64,000 nt of DNA from Powellomyces hirtus (taxonomy: Eukaryota > Chytridiomycota > Chytridiomycetes > Spizellomycetales > Powellomycetaceae): the NCBI GenBank assembly GCA_025526995.1, contig JAHLKG010000030.1, forward strand, positions 196,501 through 260,500. Reading direction: 5' to 3'. Below, piece by piece: positions 1 to 10,759 of this stretch. A program made the translations under genes and the position numbers. Every line of letters starts with the position of its first letter. Within the stretch, counting starts at the first letter, position 1. The notes beneath the pieces were generated by a model. The model did not search any database and was not told the DNA's origin. It saw nothing but the letters and a program-made list of their open reading frames with translations.

Positions 1-389
1 CCTATTTGACTACTGTAGTAAGTCATGTTGTTCAAATAGCTTTGGGGGTTGATTTGACTGACTAGCGCGCGTTTCTCGCTGCTGCTTGCGCGCGTCGGCG
101 TTACAGGAGTATCGTGGTGGCCCTTGCAAAAAGTCATCGCTCTCTCAGAGAGCGGCCCATGTAAAAACAACTAAAATTCTGTGCGTCGATGATCAATCGC
201 ACAGGCAAAGCAAAGGAGCACTGGCAGGCTGCAAACAAAATATCATGCTCCCTCGCTTCATCCCCCCTTCTCCCTCGCATCACCCTTGTATATATCTGCT
301 CGTCGGGTCTTGACTGCTCGCTCCATAACGTCCCTCTTCTTCCTGGCAGCGGCTACCCTCGTGTATCAGATTCTGCATATGCGTTTAGG
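1..389. other. Upstream flank of the MYND gene, no gene seen
   Basis: No supported gene. An open frame running into the MYND gene from position 189 lacks family similarity before the methionine at 390. The stretch probably holds the promoter and 5' UTR of that gene. Confidence 0.5.
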
Positions 390-1601
390 ATGGTCCGTCA
401 AAACAACTTTTACGGGCTGTCGAGCGTTGCGCCTGTCACACCGACGGCCAGCATAGCTCTCACGGCCCCTTGCTACGACAAGCGTGCGCTGACCTGCACC
501 GATCCTCTCCCGCTCTCCCACTCGCTGCTGCAAATAATGCACATGACAGCCAACGGGCGGATTGCCGTGATACTGTGTTCAGACGGCGGTGTCGAATTGA
601 TTGTCAGAGCAGTGATGAAGGGCCTCGCGAGGATGGCTACCTCGGAAACGAAGGACCGGCGGCGATGGGAGATGTGCGTAACAGCCGGTGTTTGCGCGCT
701 AAGCAATATCGCCATAAGAACAAATCAGCGGCTCAGAAAACGACTCGTGGAAGCCGGTGTGATCAAAGTCCTGTCTGTCATCTTGGGCGGAACCGGTCCG
801 ATTCAGTGCGAGCTCCACGGCCACTTTTTGCCCGATGCAGATCCAGCGTTCGTCACATCAACACCCACCGTACAAGCAGCGGCTCCACCACCGTCATCCG
901 ATCAGGGACCCGCGAATGTCTGGTCTCAAGCTCCTGCGAGTCTTCCTCCCCCACCACCACAACCATCTTCAATCGAATACATGATTCCACATCCCACTCT
1001 CCTTCCTGCTCTGAAGATGACCGCATACCTCAGCAAATACTCCAATCTCCGGGTGGTGCTCCACGAACACTGCACTTTTGCCCGGACTCAAAAATATACC
1101 CTCCCGGCATTCTACCCGGAAATCCGCCACTGGGCTGTTCTTTGCATGCGCAACGCGTTTCGCCGCGGCACACCCACATCTGGCCATACCGGTCTCGATA
1201 TCTGCTCCCTCCCTACCACCCCGACAAGCCCGGCACCATCCTCCCTTATCCAGCTCCCAACCTCAAGACCATCCACCCATGAATACCCAGAGCCACATTT
1301 ACGTATCTGTGGAAACCTCTCACCGGCAGAGACCGACCGCGCGCATTGCCATAAAAACGAGTCATTCGATCGCCAGTTCCTTAAATGTTCACGATGTCGA
1401 CGAGTTGTTTACTGCAGGTACAGTTCAGATTTCGGTTCTTTTTGCCGTGACCAGCGGCGTAATTTTCTAAACGGATACTTTCTCCGTATATGTAGTAAGC
1501 AATGCCAACTAGATGCCTGGCCACTGCATCGTTTCTGGTGTCTGAAGGCTGAAGCCCACATGGCGGACGCCGATGCCGCTGCCACACCGGAAGACATATG
1601 A
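390..1601 (+). CDS. MUB1/samB-like MYND zinc finger protein
   Basis: Exons 390-1417 and 1496-1601, about 377 residues. The 78-nt intron is a multiple of three and stays open, but it interrupts the MYND finger. Removing it gives CSRCRRVVYC directly followed by SKQCQ, with DAWPLHRFWC after it, which is a normal MYND zinc-binding arrangement at the C-terminus. The N-terminal part (YDKRAL, an armadillo-like segment with NIAIRTNQ, then FYPEIRHWAVLCMRNA) matches what I know of the fungal MUB1/samB family. In yeast Mub1 works with the Ubr2 ubiquitin ligase on Rpn4; samB affects hyphal morphology. I chose the start at 390 because family-like sequence (MVRQNNF) begins there. The role here is inferred from the family. 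Confidence 0.8.
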   Translation: MVRQNNFYGLSSVAPVTPTASIALTAPCYDKRALTCTDPLPLSHSLLQIMHMTANGRIAVILCSDGGVELIVRAVMKGLARMATSETKDRRRWEMCVTAGVCALSNIAIRTNQRLRKRLVEAGVIKVLSVILGGTGPIQCELHGHFLPDADPAFVTSTPTVQAAAPPPSSDQGPANVWSQAPASLPPPPPQPSSIEYMIPHPTLLPALKMTAYLSKYSNLRVVLHEHCTFARTQKYTLPAFYPEIRHWAVLCMRNAFRRGTPTSGHTGLDICSLPTTPTSPAPSSLIQLPTSRPSTHEYPEPHLRICGNLSPAETDRAHCHKNESFDRQFLKCSRCRRVVYCRYSSDFGSFCRDQRRNFLNGYFLRICSKQCQLDAWPLHRFWCLKAEAHMADADAAATPEDI

Positions 1602-2112
1602 CCATTTCATATCAATACATACCTGTGCAGTGTGTTATACTGTTAAATAAACCAGCGTTTCGTTTTGTCCCAATTTACAATTTTAGGCTGGCGCAGTGCT
1701 CAAACCGAAGTAGATATGACATGATCAACAAAATAAAGGTCCAGGAACAAAGCACCTATCCAGCATGCCTAGCGTCATCATCAAAATTACTTTGGCGTGA
1801 AATCATGTTAGAGAAAAATACAAAAGCCATATCGCGCAGTATTCTGGCAATAGGTGTCCCACCGCAGTACCGACTAGGGTCATCACCAGCCTAACTTTTG
1901 GATATCGGACGGGAAACGGTGCTTTTCTGAAGTACAGACTGTTCAACTTGATTCTCATCCACAAAGTACAGCTGAAAAGGATGCCGATCGCCTCTGGGCA
2001 CGTCGCATCATCTGTTTTGACCTCTGCCCAAGTCGGGTATTCATGTTCGTGTTCAACCAACCTCATAGACTTTGTTCAAAACACCATGCGGGTACAACAA
2101 ACATTCTACATT
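1602..2112. other. Intergenic, convergent 3' ends
   Basis: Lies between the stop codons of the MYND and MARVEL-like genes. It is AT-rich with short open frames on both strands that show no recognisable motif. Probably 3' UTRs and terminators of the two convergent genes. Confidence 0.5.
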
Positions 2113-2855
2113 CTAATTCCACCGACTCCCCCTACTCTGATTCCTGCTCATCCGTCTAATCTCCGCATCCACCTCCCGATCATTCAACCTCTCCCCGCCC
2201 CATCCCCACACGCCCTTCATAAAACCCTTTATATCCCACACAAACGACATGAACCAGAAGATGATGCTGAATCCACCCCAGGCGAGCACCCAGTTGAAGT
2301 TGGTGCACTGCGAGATACCATTGCCCGGTTTGCAGTCGGTCCCCATCTGCGAACCAATGTATCCGATGCAGATCAGCCAGAAGAGGAAGGTGATGGCGTC
2401 GCAGATGAGCTCGAGGGTGAGGACTTTGAGCGAGGACCACGATTTGTTGAGGCAGGAGAAAAAGTATCTGCGTTGAAAGGGCGCCGTTATTTAGTCGTGC
2501 GTCATAAACCATCCCGCTGTATTATGCTTGACGCTGGGCAACAAAAAAAAACTTACTGTCCAACAAGCACCGCGCTCAAAATCGGACTACAAATGGCCAA
2601 AAACCACAGGTACTGGACCGCAGGCCACAAGCCATGCGACTGAATCAATTCCTCGTTGTGCAGTCGTCCAATGAAAAACCAAGACGCAAACGCCACCAGC
2701 ACTTGGAAGGCGCGGAAGGAGAACCGAGCGGGTTTGTCGATCTGGAAGTTGCGATCAAAGGAGCCGGCGGTGGGCGATGGTCCGAGAGTTCGCAATTTGG
2801 TCAGCGAGATGGTCTTGAGCGTCGTTAACCGGGCTCCGAGCCCTTTTGCAGGCAT
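2113..2855 (-). CDS. MARVEL-like four-TM membrane protein
   Basis: Exons 2855-2557 and 2467-2113 on the minus strand, 217 residues; the junction restores LVGQYFFSCLN in phase 2. Four hydrophobic segments are visible: around FQVLVAFASWFFIG, LWPAVQYLWFLAICSPIL, LICDAITFLFWLICIGYIG and FNWVLAWGGFSIIFWFMSF. A short loop with two cysteines (GTDCKPGNGISQC) lies between TM3 and TM4, and a charged cytoplasmic tail ends the protein. This topology is typical of fungal MARVEL-domain proteins, which sit in the plasma membrane or in vesicles. I recognise the architecture rather than a named orthologue. The start codon faces the retrotransposon about 400 bp away. Confidence 0.75.
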
Positions 2856-3261
2856 GGTGGAAGGATGCTTTGCTTGTGTGTTGCTGAGCGATGAGTTGGG
2901 ATTAACTGGAGAAAAAGAAGGAAGCCTCTACGCAAATATCACGGCTCGCATCAACATTCCCATGCAGATGGAGGATTGGTGGCAGACTATTTTTAGAAGC
3001 AACTCCGCTGCTGACGTGATCACATGGAAGTTTCCGTGAGACTTCTTTCGATGACAAGACGCCGACGTAATATGGGTAGAAACCAGACTAGGAGAGTATG
3101 GAGCTTGGTGATAACCATGCATTCGCGGCGGCAGCCATAGATGACGTCTAGTATCCATGATATTTTAACAGAAAAGTGTGTGACATATTGCAATTGAGGC
3201 TGGAAACAAATTGCGCAAAGTCCAGATTGCAGACGATAGAATTAGAGACAACGCTTGGGCA
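2856..3261. other. Intergenic between MARVEL-like gene and retrotransposon
   Basis: Upstream region of the MARVEL-like gene, bounded by the 5' LTR. No coding potential that I would defend. Confidence 0.5.
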
Positions 3262-3811
3262 TATCAGACTTTGTCTAATTATAACTCCCAGACCTGAGTC
3301 ACTCTTAACTGAACTAACTTAAGATTTATCCTGAGTTGGAATAATCATGAGTGACAAAAAGTGATGGCTTGATCAATGATTAGAAATGCCAAGGCAGTGC
3401 CACAGGACCCTATGGATCCCGGACACAGCCAGAGTATCCAAAATCACCGATCATGTCTAACGTAACACTGCCAAGACTAAGTCTTAGCATTTTCTGGACC
3501 CCATGCCGGGTGCACAATGACATGCATTCACCATGATTTTATCCTCCAGTGTAGCCTTAGTTTCTCCTATAAAAGGAGTAGTTTCTTTTCCCATTCCAGT
3601 TCTCTTTGACTGACTCAACCATTCACTTTCAATTCATTTGATCCACCCTTTACTTTACTCTGAATAATATTTACTCTGAATAAAATTCGGTTAACCCTTT
3701 CTCGACACTTTTCCGGTTCCTTTAATCATTTTGATTAAAGTCAAGAAGTGCTGAGTCTTTTTCTTACAACCATTGTTCATTTAAGACGGCATTAGGATTT
3801 ACCATCCCATA
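3262..3811 (+). repeat. 5' LTR of copia element
   Basis: 550 bp, repeated at 9103-9695 with scattered substitutions. It begins TATCAGAC and ends CCCATA directly before the primer-binding site. A TATA-like TATAAAAGG near 3568 lies within the LTR and would serve as the element's promoter. The ends do not show canonical TG...CA, so the outer boundaries could be off by a few bases. Confidence 0.88.
3568..3576 (+). promoter_or_regulatory. LTR TATA box
   Basis: TATAAAAGG in the 5' LTR, conserved in the 3' LTR near 9410. Position in the LTR interior fits a U3 promoter with transcription start downstream. Confidence 0.5.
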
Positions 3812-3825
3812 GGTTATGAGCCCTG
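3812..3825 (+). other. Primer-binding site for half initiator tRNA-Met
   Basis: The 14 bases GGTTATGAGCCCTG immediately follow the 5' LTR. They are the exact complement of the anticodon arm (CAGGGCUCAUAACC) of the fungal initiator tRNA-Met as I know it from yeast. Priming from an internal, cleaved tRNA-iMet fragment is known for Drosophila copia and yeast Ty5. Confidence 0.85.
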
Positions 3826-4156
3826 ATGTAATGAGGCGTGGCTCGCCAACCTAAGCCTAGACACACGTCGGGAAGAGCCTCGCACGAGATGGATGCTAGC
3901 GTCAGCACCCCGAAGGGTACTAAACCTTAGAGATGGCCACAGATGGCCATCACGTGACTGGGACTGCCCCGCGGCCCAGAAGAAAAGTAGGAATACTCCA
4001 ACGAGAGCGTATTGAGGACTTAAAGATCTTACCGTAGAATTAGACATAGAGAATTCCCGAATAGAAGACTAGACTCTGTTAACAGACCTAGTATTATTAC
4101 ACCTGAGACCAATTCCAACACCTCAATTTCAAAAATATCCCTCTGCCTCTCCCTTT

Positions 4157-5812
4157 TTGACTTCTCTGGACAGTGAACCTGCGGATTACTCATCGATGAC
4201 CAGCTCGGCTATCCAACGTCTGGACAATGCTACCTTCAAAAGCCCCTCTTTGCCAGTTACGGTTGAAAGGGTACCTTTTCCGGTCCAGCCTTCGAAGATC
4301 GACACTGTTAGACTTCCTAAGTCAATCAGAACAGGCCCCTCTTCTGATCCTGGAGCCCTTGTGCCTGAACCTTCAATCCGTCGACCTCTGGTATACCTTC
4401 AGTTTACGATCGCCTCAATTCAGCCTGGGATCGTTGGACCCTTTGGACCGGTCATAGAATCAAATACCTGATGGCCGATAGGCCAACCCTCTTGCCTTCC
4501 TGGCCACCTGTTCCCTTGATTCAGAGTTAGCAACCAGTTCAGCCTCCACCAAAGGCTCTGACCCAACATTATGCTGTTCCGACCTCTCGACAAGCTGAGT
4601 CCCATTCAGGAGCTAGGCGTTCTTCAACTTTTAAAGAATATCAATACTCTGTCATGAATCACCTGCTCCAAAAGAAACAGAACCTGGAGGAGAACTTTTC
4701 CCAAGAGATTGCTTTGATTCAGAGGAGATTTACCCACCTTGAACGTGGAATGAGCAGTCCTCAGCAACAGCAACCAGTTTACAACTCTGGTTTTGATTCT
4801 AGGACTGCACCTTTTCCGACAGCCCCCCAGCAAGTCTCGACTCCGTCTTTTTGACAGCATGGAGACCTGGATGCAGTCTCTCGCCATTCTCGACAGCAAG
4901 TTGAGGATTTCATCAAAGAGCAGACCTTGGACTACCCCAACCCTCGAGTTGAGGTTCAGCCTCCTGCTCAACCTGCTGCAGCACCTTTGCCACCTGCAGC
5001 AACTAGACCCATCTCTGTTGCCCCTCAGTCTGAGGCAGGCTATTCAGATTTTGTTGGGCCTAGTCATTCTGGGGTTCATGTGGATCCTCAGGCCATGAAG
5101 GACCTCCTTTCGACACTCAACAAAGCCATAAAGACTTTCTTGGGCCGGAAGGATGGACGTGCAGATTATCAGTCTTTGATTATATCCGTACCCATGACCT
5201 TTACTTCAAGGTTGCTCAGTTGCTTGAGAACTTTCAGGTCACCATTGTGGAAAGCCATCTCACCGGAGATGCCGCCAACAGCTATGAGACTCATTCTCAG
5301 TTGATCAATGCTGGACTTGCCCCTCGGATTGAGACCTGGGCAGAACTCAAGGTCCACTTTCAGCGTGCCCACAAGCCTCTCGAACATGATTGGACCATTC
5401 TGAAGCAGTTCATGGCCATCAAACAGGGATTGCGCTCTGTGGACCAGTACAACAAATCTTTCCGAGACCTGACACAACAACTTAGCCGGCCCTTGACTTG
5501 GAAAAAACAGAAGATGTATTACACATCTGTTTCAATCTGGAACTCTATGAGTTCATTGCAATAAACAAGGCAAACTTCCATGACCTCTACAGTCTTCAGG
5601 AAGCAGCACTTTGTCAGGAGCAGATTCGGAACATGAGAAGGGGAAATACTTCGAAGGATGCCCCTAGTTCCAACCCTCCTGCCGCCAAAGCTCTTACCGC
5701 CGATGCTAAGAAGTCAAACAACGAAGCAGAACAATCAGTGAAGCTCAACACCGAATGCCCTTTTTGCAAGAAAGTTGAAGGGCATCATTACTGAAAGTGC
5801 ACCACTGCCTCT
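4157..5812 (+). pseudogene. copia gag remnant with zinc knuckle
   Basis: Broken into several frames by stops. Recognisable parts are a Gag-like helical region (about 5220-5560) and a CCHC zinc knuckle near 5757-5803: CPFCKKVEGHHY, then a TGA at 5792-5794 where a residue is expected, then KC. The region upstream of 4927 is rich in Pro, Gln and Ser and has no clear match. The stops mean no Gag can be made from this copy. Confidence 0.75.
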
Positions 5813-5899
5813 CCTAAGAAGATCACTGCTGAACGGGAACGCCGCAAAGCAGCTTGGAATGCAAAACAAGGATCAACAACTGCTGCACCTGCTGTTGCT

Positions 5900-8800
5900 G
5901 TGGTTGCAACTGTCTTAGTTGCCACCACCTTCATTCTGCAAGCCATGTTCTCATCTGCAACTGGCCAAATCGATTGGCTTGTTGATTCTGGAGCTACCGA
6001 CTATATGTGTCATCAGCGTGATGCATTCAATTCACTTGAAGAGTTGACACAACAAGTTCAGATTGCGAACGGAGTCTTCATCAAGTCTTTAGGCGTTGGA
6101 AGCATCAACGTTTCCACCATGACCGGCATCCCTCTGAAGATCACCAACGTTCTCTGGGGGCCATTCTTCAAGCACAACCTCCTGTCTGAAACAAAGTTGA
6201 CAGACATTGAAGGCCAACTTACCTTCTAGAAGAAAGGCATGGAGCTCAACATACCTGGCAAGTTGAAGCTCAGGATTCCTCAAAAATCCTCTTCTGGACG
6301 GATTGTCATCTTCACCATGTTGACTGCTCAAGCTTTCGCTGTCACTGCCAAAAAGGTCTTGTCTGTTTAAGATTTTATCTTTGGCACACCAGACTTGGCC
6401 ACCCATTTTAAGAGCGCTTGCAGAAGCTCATGGACTTAGAAGCCTTTCTTTCAAGCTCTCCCCTCAATTCCACCTTGGAATCTGCAAGGACTGTGCTCGA
6501 GGGAAGGCCATTCGGATTGCTAGGCCCAAAGACAGCAAAACGATTTACCCCACCAATTCAGGCATTGTTTACCTGGATCTCTTTGGACCCACCTCCGTCA
6601 AGACTTGTTCCAGCGTCAGCTACAACCTTGTTATCCTTTGTAAAGACACCAACTTCTCTCGGAGCTCCATGCCAGTTGAGAAGTCAGGATCTGCAGTTCT
6701 CCCATGCATCAAGGATTACTGACCCTTTTACGAGACCCACTGGGGTTATCGTATCAAGATCGTCCGCTCGGACAATGGAACTGAGTTCTTCAATGACAAG
6801 GTCAGCCACTACACCTTATCTCAAGGTACCATTTGACAGACCACTTCTGCTTATGAGTCCTGGTAGAACAAAGTCAAACGGACTCACTTGACCCTCACCA
6901 ACTCCGCTCATTCCATCATGGAAACTGCCAACATGCCCCTTTCTTTCTGGGGCAAGGCCTGGAGCACTGCAAATTACCTTCGGAACCGACTGCCTTGCGA
7001 AGGCATCCCCACAACTCCTTATGAGATGTGGTTCAAGACTGTTCCAAAGCACTTTCTCCTTCGTCGCATTGGCTCCGTCGCCTACGTGATTAAGGTTCCT
7101 CAGACCTCTAAGATCACAAGCAATGCCTGGGAAGGCGTGCTTGTTGGCTATGGCTTAAACTCTTAGACTTATCGAGTCTACAGCCCTGTCTCTGATCAAA
7201 TCAGAGAGGTCCGCTCTGTCCGTTTCGATGAGAACCAGCTTTACTGGTCTCCCAATAGCCAGAAACCCCCTTGGATCTCTGAAGAACAAGCTGCCCTTTT
7301 GTCTTCGGAATCTGATAAAACGGGCCCCCATTCCGCCAAATCGCCAACTTTAGATTTACCTTCTGATTCTCCTTCAAGCACTGAAGATAGCGAGCCAGCA
7401 GAATCTGAAGATGATGATCAGACTCTTAAGTCAAATCCTTTTAAACTTCTCCATCAGTCAGTTGCCGCCGTTGCCAAAGCTGAAGAAGAATCTGAAGATT
7501 CACTTTCTTTTGATCTGGATGTCTATCGGACTGCAGCACAAGCCCTTGCTTTCAAGCATTCCACCAAGTGGAATAAGGCAATGCAAGCTGAGATAGACTC
7601 CCTCACTGACAACAAAACCTGGGAGATTGTCGACCTTTCATCCGACAACTTCAACATTGTTGATTGTCGTTGAGTCTTTGCAATCAAATTCAAGGCTCGC
7701 CTTGTTGTCCGTGGTTTCACCCAGCAATACGGCATCGACTATGACAAGACTTATGCCCCAGTTGTTGGTTGCGCCGCCTTGAGGCTATTCTTTGCCATTT
7801 GAGCTCAACACCAACTTGTTATCCATCCGATGGATGTCATCACGACCTACCTCAACAGCCTATTGAAACACAAGGTCTTTATGCGGCTTCCTCCCGGCAC
7901 TCAACACCTTTATTCAAAGAAGGTTGCTCTTCTGCTCAAGGGACTCTATGGCCTCAAGCAAGCTGGTCGCCTCTGGAATGAAGACATCGATGCAACACTG
8001 AGTATATTAGGATTCAAGCCCTTCATTGCAGAGTCTTGTGTTTATGTTCGCCATGAGGCAAATGTAATCACAATCGTCGTTCTTTATGTGGATGATATCC
8101 TCATTGCTGCACCTTACGACAAGCCTGAAGTTCTCAACACCCTCAAACAAAAGCTCATGTCCCGCTACAAGATGACTGATGCTGGCGAACTATCCTACAT
8201 CTTAGGAATGCGAGTTCAAAGGCCTTCACCAACTTCGATTTTCTTGGACCAAGCTCACTATATCCGAACGAACCTGATCCGCTATCGACTTCAAGATGGT
8301 CACCCTGCTCAAACTCTGATGGACCCGAATGTCAACCTGAAAAATTGCCAACCCGATGAAAAACAAGCGGACAAGAGCCTTTACCAGCAAGCTATTGGGA
8401 GCCTTTCTTTTGCTGCCATTACAACTAGGCCGGACATCAGCACTGCCGTCAACATCCGCCAGCGCCATCTTGCCAACCTTTTGGCTACGCATTTTACAGC
8501 TGTCTGTCAAATCTGATAGTACCCTAAAGGCACCCAAGACTTTGGCCTCTATTATGATGGCACAAACAAGGCCCCTCTCCATGCCTTCACTGACGCCGAC
8601 TACGCCTCAGACATCAATAACCGGAAGTCAACTTTAGGCTTTTGCATGCTACTCTCTGGAGCTGCTATCCATTGGAAATGCTCCAAGCAGAAGTGCATTG
8701 TCTAGTCATCCATCGAGTCAGAATATGTGGCAGGAGCTTTAACCACCAACGAGTCTGTCTGGTTTCGCAATCTTTTGACTCAATTCTTGAGCAAACCCCA

Positions 8801-9068
8801 ACCTCCACTTCCGATTTCAATGGATTCAGCCTTGGCTTGTCACCTCGCCCACAACGACACGAACTCTCCCCGCACCAAACACATTGATGTCCGCTATCAT
8901 GTGATTAGGGAGAAGATTCTCGACAAGGAGATTATCCTTTTGCCAGTTGCTGGAGTCGACAACGTTGCCGATACCTTCACTAAGGCTTTGCCCTTTCCAA
9001 AGTTCTCTGAATTGCAACAGCTTTTAGCAGTTGTCGAATTCAGAAGCCTTCCCTCTGTTGCCCATTAA
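5900..9068 (+). pseudogene. copia pol remnant (PR-IN-RT-RNaseH)
   Basis: Ordered copia domains are visible: aspartic protease motif DSGAT near 5984; the integrase zinc region ending CKDCARGKA and the catalytic-core stretch VRSDNGTEF near 6760; reverse transcriptase with KARLVVRGFTQ, GLYGLKQAGR and YVDD (about 7565-8300); and RNase H with the copia-type C-terminus (SIESEYVAGAL, PRTKHIDVRYH), ending at the TAA at 9066-9068. In-frame stops interrupt it at 6227-6229, 6720-6722, 7164-7166, 7671-7673, 7800-7802, 8514-8516 and near 8703, with additional frameshifts. Several stops replace expected Trp or Gln codons. Confidence 0.88.
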
Positions 9069-9093
9069 CATTCTTGACCCCAGTTTAGGATTC

Positions 9094-9102
9094 AAGAGGG
9101 CG
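9094..9102 (+). other. Polypurine tract
   Basis: AAGAGGGCG directly precedes the 3' LTR, the place where plus-strand DNA synthesis is primed in LTR elements. It is short and ends with a pyrimidine. Confidence 0.5.
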
Positions 9103-9695
9103 TATTAGACTTTGTCTAATTATGACTCCCAGACCTGAGTCACTCTTAATTAAACTAACTTAGAATTTATCCTGAGTTGCAATAATCATGGGTGACAAAA
9201 GGTGATGGCTTGATCAATGATTAGAAATGCCAAGACAGTGCCACAGGACTCCATAAATCCCAGAACACAGCCGAGGTATCCAAGGTCACCGATCATTTCT
9301 AACGTGACACTGCCAAGACTAAGTCTTGGCGTTTTCTGGACCCCATGCCGGGTGCACAATGACACGCATTCCCCATGATTTTATCCCCCAGTGTAGCCTT
9401 AGTTTCTCCTATAAAAGGGGTAGTTTCTTTCCCCTTCCCAGTTTTCTTTGACTGACTCAACCATTCACTTTCGATTCATTCCATACACCCTTTACTTTAC
9501 TCTGAATAATATTCACTCTGAATAAAATTTTACCGGGTTAATTAGGGTTAGGTTTAGGGTTAGGGTTAGTTGGTTTAACCCTTTCTCGACACTTCTCCAG
9601 TTCCTTTAATCATTTTGATTAAAGTCAATAAGCGCTGAGTCTTTTTCTTACAACCATTGTTGATTTAAGACGGCATTAGGATTTACCATCCCATA
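9103..9695 (+). repeat. 3' LTR of copia element, with insertion
   Basis: 593 bp, 43 bp longer than the 5' LTR. The extra length is a block around 9532-9575 composed largely of TTAGGG-type units. Otherwise it parallels the 5' LTR, including the TATA-like motif near 9410 and the shared terminal block ending CCCATA. Confidence 0.88.
9535..9573 (+). repeat. Interstitial telomere-like repeat
   Basis: About four to five TTAGGG-type units, some degenerate (one TTTAGGG, one TTAGTTGG), inside the 3' LTR. The 5' LTR lacks them at the matching point near 3690, where it reads cggTTAACCC. TTAGGG is the usual fungal telomere repeat, so this looks like telomeric DNA placed at a break. Confidence 0.8.
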
Positions 9696-9757
9696 GGCCA
9701 GTGCCTATCACTTGCAGAGTTGAGCGGTGGCATAGGAACGTGTGACCACTGATACTC

Positions 9758-10593
9758 TCAGCTCCTGCTCCCTGACCCCTCGTCCCTGCCCGGACTTTGC
9801 GTCCGTCTTCGCTTCGAACTGCCGGCCCTTGGGCTGCGGCTTCGAGAGCTCTCATCACTATTCGAGCTATATGATTTTCTCCGTCTCGATCTTCCTCGAC
9901 GCGAGTCGTCTGTGCCTACACCAACAGACTTATCATCGTCAATCTCTCCATCTTCCTTATCATCATCCCGCTTTGAATGTTTGGAAGATGCTCTTGAATC
10001 ACCGGGCGTGCCATCAGGGCTGCGGGATGACCGATGTCGCTTTCGCCGCGACCTTCTTTCGTCGTCATCGTCCTTCTCGCGCTCCTTCTCCTTATGTTTT
10101 CGTTTCTTCTTCTTTTCTTTCTCCTTCTCTCGTTCCCGATCCTTGTCTTTGCTGCTCTTCTTGGACTTTTTCTTATCGCCCTTCTTTGCGTCGATTCGCT
10201 CTTGCAGTTTTGCCGCTCGCTCTTTATCTAGCTGTTGGCGATACTGAGGTTTCCAAACACGACCGAGAAAGCGTGCTTTGTGAGCTGAAATTGCGGAAGG
10301 TGACTACCCAAGCCAGGCCCCCCACCTGTATTCGCGATTGCTCCGAGTGAACCCCACCCTCCTTCTTGGCTTTCAGCTCAGCGAAATCTTCCCTTATGGT
10401 CGAGGCGCCACGTGAGTCAGCCAATTCTCTCCTTGTGGTCGGCAACGAGAAGAGGCGACATTTACCACGTCATTCCATGTTTCCGGCGCTGTTCTATGTA
10501 TTCCCTGGCACATGCCCAGATAAGCAAGACTGAGCCGTTATGCCGCTACATAAAAATTGGCACGTACCTTGCTGTTGTTCCAGTGCCGGACAT
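9758..10593 (-). CDS. FAM133-like basic, RS/KE-rich protein
   Basis: Four exons on the minus strand: 10593-10568, 10504-10466, 10392-10358 and 10284-9758; 208 residues. All phases agree. The N-terminus reads MSGTGTTAREYIEQRRKHG, then MTWEDFAELKAKKEAHKAR and WKPQYRQQLDKERAAKL. This resembles the conserved TWEEVKEQLEKKKK segment of FAM133 proteins. The remainder is a low-complexity tail rich in Lys, Glu, Arg, Asp and Ser (KEKEKKKKRKHKEKE, RRSRRKRHRSSRSPD), typical of nuclear, splicing-associated proteins. The second intron could be read as 34 nt, but a 73-nt version ending at 10393 gives the better family match. Assignment to FAM133 is tentative. Confidence 0.65.
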
Positions 10594-10759
10594 GTTGCTG
10601 TTGCTGTTGATTCGGAGTATCAAGTTACTGTACCTTATGTGTTCGCGAGAAGTGAGAAGCTTTCGCAAAGTCAAGACGCGAAGGGCTCGCAGGTAAAGGT
10701 TTCCTTTCCCTGCCAGAGTTCATAGTTTATAAACCGCCCACAATATAGAGCACCACACA

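Larger units (their letters stand above)
3262..9695 (+). mobile_element. Degenerate Ty1/copia LTR retrotransposon
   Basis: About 6.4 kb with two direct LTRs (3262-3811 and 9103-9695), a primer-binding site, remnants of gag and pol in the order protease, integrase, reverse transcriptase, RNase H, and a short purine tract before the 3' LTR. This order identifies Ty1/copia (Pseudoviridae type) and not gypsy. Many in-frame stop codons and frame changes make it non-coding today. The LTRs differ by many substitutions and one 43-bp insertion, so the insertion is not recent. No perfect target-site duplication is visible: the flanks gggca (left) and ggcca (right) agree at four of five bases. It sits 62 bp downstream of the stop codon of the FAM133-like gene. 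Confidence 0.93.

Noticed and set aside
3257..9700. 5-bp target-site duplication of the copia element
   Set aside because: Flanks gggca and ggcca agree at only four of five bases, and the left flank also resembles the polypurine tract end, so no duplication is claimed.
9742..10350. 202-codon plus-strand open frame rich in Ser, Phe and Arg
   Set aside because: It is the antisense shadow of the Lys/Glu/Arg-rich exon of the FAM133-like gene on the minus strand.
10432..10465. 34-nt intron in the FAM133-like gene
   Set aside because: Shorter than the other introns here. A 73-nt intron ending at 10393 contains a CTGAC branch-like motif and gives a sequence closer to the FAM133 pattern.
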